From an uncultured Porphyromonadaceae bacterium (GTDB lineage: Bacteria; Bacteroidota; Bacteroidia; Bacteroidales; Muribaculaceae): 36,232 nt of DNA. Where the stretch lies: the NCBI GenBank assembly GCA_947177015.1, contig CAMWSV010000002.1, positions 1 through 36,232 of the forward strand, given 5' to 3'. This document shows positions 26,190 through 33,273 of this stretch, piece after piece. The notes under the pieces were generated by a model. That model was not told the origin of the DNA. It did no database searches and worked only from the letters and a program-made list of their open reading frames with translations. A program made the translations under genes and the position numbers. Numbering within the stretch: the stretch's first letter is position 1; each line of letters opens with the position of its first letter.

Positions 26190-28373
26190 TTATTTCAGAT
26201 TATGATTATAATAATCCACAACTTTGTTAAACAGACTCGCACGGGCATTACACATCCTCAGGCTATGCTCAAAACCGGCAAACGACATCATATCAAACAG
26301 CGTACCCTCGTAGTTCAACTTTGAAGTATATTTCAAAGTGTTGTAGTAGTGCACGTTATCATCGGAAGTACCTGACATGATGAGCAGTTTCTTCGTCATC
26401 TTGTCAGTGCGGTTCAGTGCAGATGAAGATGAATATCCGCCGGGATTCTGCTGGGGAGTCTGCATGTAGCGTTCGGTATAGATCGAGTCGTAGAATCTCC
26501 AGTCAGTCACGGGCGCCATTGATACACCGCACTTGAACGGACATCCGTCGGCACTCAATTCCATCAGGGTCATGTAGCCGCCGTAACTCCAGCCGAAGCA
26601 TCCCATTCTCGAAGCATCTACAAAGGGCATGCGTGCAATCTCTTTCGCTCCCGCCAACTGATCTTTGACCTCCAGATTGCCCAGGTCGCGATAAACGGCG
26701 TGAGCCCACTGACGCGAACGGTTGCCGGTGCCTCTGCCATCTACCGCACAAACGATATACCCCTGCGACGCGATATAGAACACACCCTCCATGCTCCATT
26801 TATTCAGCACGAGTTGTGAGTCCGGTCCGTTATACTGATACATCACCAGCGGATACTTATTCGAGGGATTGAAGTCTGCCGGCTTGATCATATAACCGTT
26901 CATCTCCTCCCCGGCCGCATTCTTCACCTTGATGAATTCCATCTTGGGAGCATCGGCATATTTGGCGGCATACTGCGCGTTGTCTTCCATAGTCTGCACC
27001 ATCTTGCCGGAATTGGTATAGATACTGTAGACAGGAGGCGTGGTCGAGTTGCTGTAATTTCTCAGATAGTAATCGAAATTGGTACTGAAGTCAGCGGATT
27101 CAGTGCCCGGCTGACCGTGAAGCAGTTTCAGATTCCCTTTATTATCTACCGATGCCACATTGCGATTGATCGCTCCCAACGAAGTGGTCTGCACATAATA
27201 TAGTCCGCGCTTGGCGTCATATCCGTAGAAGTCGGTCACGTTGAAATCACCTTTAGTGATCTGGCGCTGCATATTGCCGGAGTAGTCGTAGCGGTAAAGA
27301 TGGCGATAACCGGATGCCTCCGAACCGATCACGAATCCCGTGGCATCATACTTCACCATCTGATACGAGTCGGGAGCCAGCCATGCCTTCGAGTCCTGCA
27401 CAAGGATGCGGTGAGCCACAGTCGACGCCGGATTCACCTTGTAGAGTTCGAGATGATTCTGATCTCTGTTGAGAATCATCACCATAAGATCCTTGCCGAG
27501 TCCGTCGAATTCGAGCGAGGGGATGTAGTCTGTCTCCTTGAGGGGGAGATCCATCTTCTTCATGCTCTGATCGTTGAGATTATAGGAGTGGACACTCACG
27601 ATCGAGTTGGGATAGCCTGCCAAGGGATACTTATACGTATAGGTGGCAGGATAGAGATCGCCGTCGGGATCCGTATCGCAGTAACTGCGGTAGTTGTCAA
27701 AACTGTAGGCGGGCACTTTCGACTCATCGAAACGCATGAAGGCGAGTGTGTTGTCGTCGGCACTCCAGCGGATTGTATTGAGCACTGCGAATTCCTCTTC
27801 GTAGCCCCAGTCGGGAGTGCCGTAGATGATCTTGTTTATCTCGCCGTCGTCGGTGATTTTCTTATCGGTGCCATAGTCAAGATTAGCGATATAGATATTG
27901 TTGCCCCGCTGATAAGCCACGCATCTGCCGTCGTGCGATAGCACCGCCCCCTGCTGCGGACCACCCTCCGAAACCTTCTTCAGCGTCATTCTCCTTACGT
28001 CATAAACATAGTAGGAGGCTCTGAACGTATGGCGGTATATCTTCTCCGAATCGTTCCAGAGCAGTATATACTTCCCATTGTCTGAGATGGTGTATCCCTC
28101 AAACTCATCTATCTTGAGATCACCCTTCACGGTGTTCACGTCAAAGAGGGTCGATACTTTCTTACCCGTGCGGTAAGAATACACTTCAATGGAATTGCCA
28201 TCGTTCGAGATGCAGGAATAGGTCTCTCCATCGCTCAGCGGAACCATCTCCTTCACTCCGGCGGGGGTAGCCACCTTCAGGTCGCAGAAGTCATTAAGCG
28301 ATAATGTCGCCGCCCCGGCCTGCATACCGGTGGCGAGCGACATTGCTAATAAGATATTGGATTTGAATTTCAT
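26190..28373 (-). CDS. Dipeptidyl peptidase IV (S9 family prolyl peptidase)
   Basis: Signal peptide; DPPIV N-terminal beta-propeller; GWSYGGYMTLMEL nucleophile elbow, SGTSDDNVHYYN, GFEHSL. Confidence 0.94.
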   Translation of the reverse strand: MKFKSNILLAMSLATGMQAGAATLSLNDFCDLKVATPAGVKEMVPLSDGETYSCISNDGNSIEVYSYRTGKKVSTLFDVNTVKGDLKIDEFEGYTISDNGKYILLWNDSEKIYRHTFRASYYVYDVRRMTLKKVSEGGPQQGAVLSHDGRCVAYQRGNNIYIANLDYGTDKKITDDGEINKIIYGTPDWGYEEEFAVLNTIRWSADDNTLAFMRFDESKVPAYSFDNYRSYCDTDPDGDLYPATYTYKYPLAGYPNSIVSVHSYNLNDQSMKKMDLPLKETDYIPSLEFDGLGKDLMVMILNRDQNHLELYKVNPASTVAHRILVQDSKAWLAPDSYQMVKYDATGFVIGSEASGYRHLYRYDYSGNMQRQITKGDFNVTDFYGYDAKRGLYYVQTTSLGAINRNVASVDNKGNLKLLHGQPGTESADFSTNFDYYLRNYSNSTTPPVYSIYTNSGKMVQTMEDNAQYAAKYADAPKMEFIKVKNAAGEEMNGYMIKPADFNPSNKYPLVMYQYNGPDSQLVLNKWSMEGVFYIASQGYIVCAVDGRGTGNRSRQWAHAVYRDLGNLEVKDQLAGAKEIARMPFVDASRMGCFGWSYGGYMTLMELSADGCPFKCGVSMAPVTDWRFYDSIYTERYMQTPQQNPGGYSSSSALNRTDKMTKKLLIMSGTSDDNVHYYNTLKYTSKLNYEGTLFDMMSFAGFEHSLRMCNARASLFNKVVDYYNHNLK

Positions 28374-28414
28374 GGATTTAAGTTAGTTTGCAGAGTCAGG
28401 CATGAGCAAAATCC

Positions 28415-28430
28415 CGGGCTATAAAGCCCG
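28415..28430 (-). terminator. Possible hairpin terminator between proS and the DPP IV gene
   Basis: CGGGCT-ATAA-AGCCCG. The T-run on the minus strand is short, so this is weak. Confidence 0.3.
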
Positions 28431-28453
28431 CAGACTTCACCATGCGGTTATGC

Positions 28454-29935
28454 TTAGTATGCTCTTGCAAAGAGTACTCTTCTTGCCGAGGGTTTGCCTG
28501 TCACCATGCACTTGCCGGGTGTCTCGTCACCCTCCAGTGGGATACAGCGGATCGTAGCCTTTGTCTCGTTCTTGATCTTCTCCTCTGTCTCGGGAGTGCC
28601 GTCCCAGTGTGCAAGAATGAAGCCGCCCTTTTCGATCTGCTCCTTGAATTCGTCGTAGGTGTCTACGGCATACGTCATCTCGTCACGATACTTTTTGGCT
28701 TTCTCAAAGAGGTTTTTCTGAATATCCTCAAGAAGGTTCTCGATGTGGTTGGCGATGCCGTCGAATGATACCGTCTCTTTTTCGAGAGTGTCACGGCGCA
28801 TAAGTTCCACAGTACCGTTTTCAAGGTCGCGCTGCCCCAATGCGAGACGCACGGGCACACCTTTCACTTCATAGTCGGCGAATTTGAAACCGGGTCGCTT
28901 GTTATCGGCATCATCAAATTTCACGCTGATACCCTTCTTCTTCAATTCTGCGAGCAGGGGTTCCACTTTTTCAGCGATAGCCTTTCTCCCCTCCTCATCT
29001 TTATAGATGGGGATGATCACCACCTGAATCGGGGCGAGGTGCGGCGGAAGCACAAGACCATTGTCGTCAGAGTGAGTCATGATGAGGGCACCCATGAGTC
29101 GGGTACTTACTCCCCATGAGTTAGCCCATACGAGTTCGGGCTTATTCTCTTTGTTCACGAAGGTCACGTCGAATGCCTTGGCGAAGTTCTGTCCGAGGTT
29201 ATGGGAAGTGCCGCTCTGCAGTGCCTTACCATCCTGCATGAGAGCCTCGATAGTGTAGGTATTGATGGCTCCGGCGAAACGCTCGGTCTCACTCTTCACA
29301 CCCACGATCACCGGCATAGCCATATACTTCTCGGCGAACGTTGCATAGAGATTGATCATCTCCACCGTGCGCTTCTGAGATTCGTCTGCGGTGGCGTGAG
29401 CGCAGTGACCCTCCTGCCATAGGAATTCCGCCGTGCGCAGAAACATACGTGTACGCATCTCCCAACGCATTACATTAGCCCACTGATTCACGAGAATCGG
29501 CAGGTCGCGCCATGAGTGAATCCAGTTTTTATATGTACCCCAGATGATTGTCTCCGAGGTGGGACGCACGATCAACTCTTCTTCGAGTTTGGCGGCAGGG
29601 TCTACGATGACGCCGTTGCCGTCGGGGTCGTTCTTAAGGCGATAGTGAGTCACCACCGCACATTCCTTTGCGAATCCTTCTACATGCTCCGCCTCTCTGC
29701 AGAGGAAGGATTTCGGGATCAGGAGGGGGAAATACGCATTCTGCACGCCGGTCTCCTTAAACATGCCGTCAAGGGTCTGCTGCATCTTCTCCCAGATAGC
29801 ATATCCGTATGGCTTTATCACCATACATCCGCGCACTGCCGACTGCTCAGCAAGGTCAGCCTTCACAACTAATTCATTGTACCACTGGGAATAATTATCC
29901 GAACGTTTCGTAAAGTTCTTTAATTCCTTTGCCAT
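28454..29935 (-). CDS. proS: Prolyl-tRNA synthetase (short, archaeal/eukaryotic-like type)
   Basis: [58 protein letters not shown]-terminus RRVLFARAY. Confidence 0.96.
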   Translation of the reverse strand: MAKELKNFTKRSDNYSQWYNELVVKADLAEQSAVRGCMVIKPYGYAIWEKMQQTLDGMFKETGVQNAYFPLLIPKSFLCREAEHVEGFAKECAVVTHYRLKNDPDGNGVIVDPAAKLEEELIVRPTSETIIWGTYKNWIHSWRDLPILVNQWANVMRWEMRTRMFLRTAEFLWQEGHCAHATADESQKRTVEMINLYATFAEKYMAMPVIVGVKSETERFAGAINTYTIEALMQDGKALQSGTSHNLGQNFAKAFDVTFVNKENKPELVWANSWGVSTRLMGALIMTHSDDNGLVLPPHLAPIQVVIIPIYKDEEGRKAIAEKVEPLLAELKKKGISVKFDDADNKRPGFKFADYEVKGVPVRLALGQRDLENGTVELMRRDTLEKETVSFDGIANHIENLLEDIQKNLFEKAKKYRDEMTYAVDTYDEFKEQIEKGGFILAHWDGTPETEEKIKNETKATIRCIPLEGDETPGKCMVTGKPSARRVLFARAY

Positions 29936-29950
29936 TATTTTTTTTCTGTT

Positions 29951-30021
29951 TTGGAGGGGATTGGAGTTATTGGAGGAGAATTGGAAAAGATTGGAGGAGA
30001 ATTGGAAAAGATTGGAGGAGA
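29951..30021. repeat. 21-bp tandem repeat upstream of proS
   Basis: TTGGAGGAGAATTGGAAAAGA x2 (29970-29990, 29991-30011) plus partial flanking copies. Each unit is two related 10-11 bp halves. Confidence 0.9.
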
Positions 30022-30050
30022 TTGAAATCTGAAAGAGATTAGAAGATCAA

Positions 30051-30095
30051 GATAATTCCGATAATTCCAATTATTCCGATAATTCCGATAATTTT
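30051..30095. repeat. 9-bp tandem repeat, 5 units
   Basis: GATAATTCC GATAATTCC AATTATTCC GATAATTCC GATAATTTT. Confidence 0.9.
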
Positions 30096-30104
30096 ATTAG
30101 AAAG

Positions 30105-30566
30105 TTATCTGAGGCGTTCCGATTCGCGGATAGTGCGCTGGTCGGCACTGATGCGCTGGTAAGCCATTGCCACTGAGATCAGCGAGATAAAGGGAGCGCA
30201 GATCATTGAAGACCAATCCACATCAGCATCGCTGAAAGCCTGATAGGCGATAATAGCGCACGCAAGAATCACGCAGATCAGCGCCACTACGGTAAGCATA
30301 CAGAGTCGCTTCTGCAATTTCAGATTCTTGAATGTGAAGATCGCTATGAGCGGTAGCAATGCCGAAAGCAACGAGATAGCGAAGATATACCAGGTAGACA
30401 CGCTCACGCTTTCAGCGGCATTGTCACCCATCGGGATAATACCCCAAGGCATAAAGTCATAATAGACTGAATCCACATTGATCTGACCCAGCGACATAAA
30501 CGAGAAGCACCCCATCAGCACCACACAGATCAAAAGCAGCACCGACTGCCATCTTTGAATTACCAT
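30105..30566 (-). CDS. DUF4293-type small membrane protein
   Basis: MVIQRWQSVLLLICVVLMGCFSF start and four TM segments, typical of DUF4293. Confidence 0.75.
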   Translation of the reverse strand: MVIQRWQSVLLLICVVLMGCFSFMSLGQINVDSVYYDFMPWGIIPMGDNAAESVSVSTWYIFAISLLSALLPLIAIFTFKNLKLQKRLCMLTVVALICVILACAIIAYQAFSDADVDWSSMICAPFISLISVAMAYQRISADQRTIRESERLR

Positions 30567-30590
30567 TATCTTTTTTTCTTAAAAGTTAAT

Positions 30591-30661
30591 ATTGCAAATT
30601 CAGAATTAATTGCAAATTTAGAATTAATTGCAAAATAAATTAATTACAAATTTAGCAATTA
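30591..30661. repeat. AT-rich tandem repeat (18/18/16/19 bp) carrying -7-like boxes on minus
   Basis: ATTGCAAATTCAGAATTA, ATTGCAAATTTAGAATTA, ATTGCAAAATAAATTA, ATTACAAATTTAGCAATTA. TAAATTTG on minus at 30613-30620 and 30647-30654. Confidence 0.85.
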
Positions 30662-30854
30662 ATTTTAATTTAGTCAAGTTTAATCTCTAAAATATCCCTC
30701 CGTCTCCCATTGTGCCATCCCTTCTGCCAAGAAGCCAAATGCCGCAATGAGCAGTTGGGAAGCGGTGCGGTCCTCCCGGTTCGGTGTAGCCCCTTTAGGG
30801 GGTGGAAGCCGTCCACAAGGAGTAAGCCTGAAGAGAGCGGGCGCCACTCAGGTC

Positions 30855-33209
30855 TTAGCCGAGGGCATCAAAGAGGAGGGGGAGCGCTGAGGCTATCCGC
30901 CCGCGGAGCGGGTGATTCCCGAATTGAAGGCGGAGATGCCGCTCGATCTCCCGGCGGTCTATCTTGTCATTGCGTAGGCGAGCCATCCCGTGCAGCGCCT
31001 CAAGGGCATCCCCTATCGAATCTATCGCTAAGGCGTAATCCATCAACCATTTCTCATCCTCCACCATCGATTCCAATTCCTCAGCCGTTCCCGCCTCCGC
31101 AGCGCTCTCCCCATCCCCTCCTATCGAATCAGAAAGCGAGCGCGCCGCCAGATACATCTCCACATTATTGCGGAGTGCCGCTACCGTAGCCTTCACCTCG
31201 GAATCATGCCGCGCGGAATCAGGATTGTCGGAATCAGGCTCATCCTGCGCCAGTAGCCATTTTTTCAGAATGAGTCTGAGCACATTCGGATTCTCGGGTG
31301 CCACATATACAGCGCGGTCGAGAAATTTGTACGGCTGAGCGTTTTCTTCCCTCTGTCTTATCTTCCCGCTCACCTCCATATCAGCCAAGGGGAGGAGATA
31401 CGTCAGGTCGTTCTTATCTTTATTGTGGAGCAGAAGCAGCGGTTGCAACAGATCGGAGGTAAGTTTGCCCGATTTCTGTCCCAATCGCACTATCTTCTTC
31501 GCCACCCACTCATCTTCAGGATTCATCAGCGCCGCAGTCTTGAAATAGATGAGGGCGTTGTCGAGATCGCCACTGCGCTCGTATGCCAAGGCTATCTTCT
31601 GGTTGGCGAGGTCGCGAATCTTATCATCCTTGGAGGAGTCGGCGAGCATCCGGTAATATCTTATGGCATCCTCATGAAAACCCTGCTTGAAATAGAAGTC
31701 AGCCACCGCACTGATTATCTCCGTCTGCATGAAGACCTCTCCCACGAAAGGCCAGGCGCTGAGATCGAGCGCGCGCTCGAAGGGATTGCGGAACTCGGCG
31801 CGATGCTTGAAGTAATTGAAGAAGCGATAGAGAGTGCGCGCGAAGTTATAGGTCTCCAGTTCGAATTCCGGTATCGAGGAGTGCAGCGTGAAGCCCTTCA
31901 TCTCCTCATTTATCTGCTGCGCCTGCGCCTCGATGGTACTCTTCAGCATATCCATAGCCTGCTTCGGCATACGGCGCATATTTATCAACATCGCAAATTT
32001 ATCGGAATCGCACGCACCGGGATTCAGCGCGTAGAGGTCCATTACGGAATTGAATTCCTCGGGCAGACCGAGCCGGTCTATTTCCCACGGCTCGTAAGGT
32101 CTGAACCACGCATCCATATCGTTAAAGAAGGGGTCGCCGCTCACACTCTCGAATAGCGCCAGCATCATATCGGCTCCATGATTCTGCATATCCGAGAATT
32201 TACGTATATGCTTCTCAATCCCCGTATTCGACATAATATTTTCCCATTCCGGATTCTCCTCCAATTTTTCAAGGTCGATCTCTCCCGATTCATTCCGGAT
32301 ATTCTTGAGGAAGTCGGGGGTCATCTTCTGCAGGTCGGGAAGGATCTCCTCTTTGATGCGGGCGTTGAATTTCTTGGCGCCACGCACACGCGCCAGCGCG
32401 TAGACGGTCTCGCGCATACGGGTGTAGAAGGTGAGGTCGTCGGCAAGGAGTTCGAAGCGGGTCTGCAGGTCTTCATCCTTTGCCACACGCGCCGGGAATC
32501 TGTCGAGAATAAGGGCGATACCCACCGCCGAGCGAGCCTTGATCTTCTCTGATGAGGCTTTGGCATATATGTTGAGCAGAGTGGTGAAAATTTCAGAGGA
32601 GTATCTGCGAAGTCCCTTCATAATCAAACCGCCGATAAGCACCGCACGCAGGGAGAAAGAGAGGTCATCATCCACAATTACGTTCTCGATCGAACGGATG
32701 TCTTTCTTCAGGTCGGCGGCACGCATGGTGAGCACAATGGAGAAGAGATCTTTTAGCGCCATATTTTTTGACACCACGGCATCGCGGTATTCTTTCGATT
32801 GCTTGTCAAACTGCAGTTGAGCCGAGGCATCGGCACTGAGGTATCTGCCGATGGCTTCGGAGTAGTTGAGTGCGGAGAACGCCGCCAATCTGCGCAGGGT
32901 ATAATATTGGCTCGACGAGTCCTTCCCCACCACCTCATCGTAATATTCATCGAGGATCGTGAAGAGGGATTCACGTATGTTGTTGAGAATCCTGTTGCGC
33001 TCCGGATCTTTCCTGCCGTCCTTGAGCCATTGCAGCGATTGCAGCAGATAGGTATAGGTGGTCTCGGTGCGGTTGAGTTGCTCGATAAGCCGGAAGTTGC
33101 CGTTGCCTGCCATCTCCCTGAGCCGGGATGCCGCCTCGCGGAGTCGGTCGGCGGCGATGAGATCGCGGACGGTCTTGTAATCTATATTGATGGATCTGTT
33201 TAGTGCCAT
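30855..33209 (-). CDS. Large cytosolic helical-repeat protein with TPR-like segment
   Basis: 784-aa ORF; no signal peptide; TPR-like YRMLADSSKDDKIRDLANQKIALAYERSGDLDNALIYFKTAALMNPEDEW. Confidence 0.75.
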   Translation of the reverse strand: MALNRSINIDYKTVRDLIAADRLREAASRLREMAGNGNFRLIEQLNRTETTYTYLLQSLQWLKDGRKDPERNRILNNIRESLFTILDEYYDEVVGKDSSSQYYTLRRLAAFSALNYSEAIGRYLSADASAQLQFDKQSKEYRDAVVSKNMALKDLFSIVLTMRAADLKKDIRSIENVIVDDDLSFSLRAVLIGGLIMKGLRRYSSEIFTTLLNIYAKASSEKIKARSAVGIALILDRFPARVAKDEDLQTRFELLADDLTFYTRMRETVYALARVRGAKKFNARIKEEILPDLQKMTPDFLKNIRNESGEIDLEKLEENPEWENIMSNTGIEKHIRKFSDMQNHGADMMLALFESVSGDPFFNDMDAWFRPYEPWEIDRLGLPEEFNSVMDLYALNPGACDSDKFAMLINMRRMPKQAMDMLKSTIEAQAQQINEEMKGFTLHSSIPEFELETYNFARTLYRFFNYFKHRAEFRNPFERALDLSAWPFVGEVFMQTEIISAVADFYFKQGFHEDAIRYYRMLADSSKDDKIRDLANQKIALAYERSGDLDNALIYFKTAALMNPEDEWVAKKIVRLGQKSGKLTSDLLQPLLLLHNKDKNDLTYLLPLADMEVSGKIRQREENAQPYKFLDRAVYVAPENPNVLRLILKKWLLAQDEPDSDNPDSARHDSEVKATVAALRNNVEMYLAARSLSDSIGGDGESAAEAGTAEELESMVEDEKWLMDYALAIDSIGDALEALHGMARLRNDKIDRREIERHLRLQFGNHPLRGRIASALPLLFDALG

Positions 33210-33273
33210 AAAATTTTCCTATATACTTATATATATCAAATATATAACAAATAGCGCGCCAAAGTTGTCGGAA

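Noticed and set aside
30710-31189. 159-aa plus-strand ORF overlapping the TPR gene 3' end
   Set aside because: Low-complexity Pro/Ser/Arg product, mostly antisense to the TPR gene; the minus-strand frame of the GC-rich block looks more protein-like.
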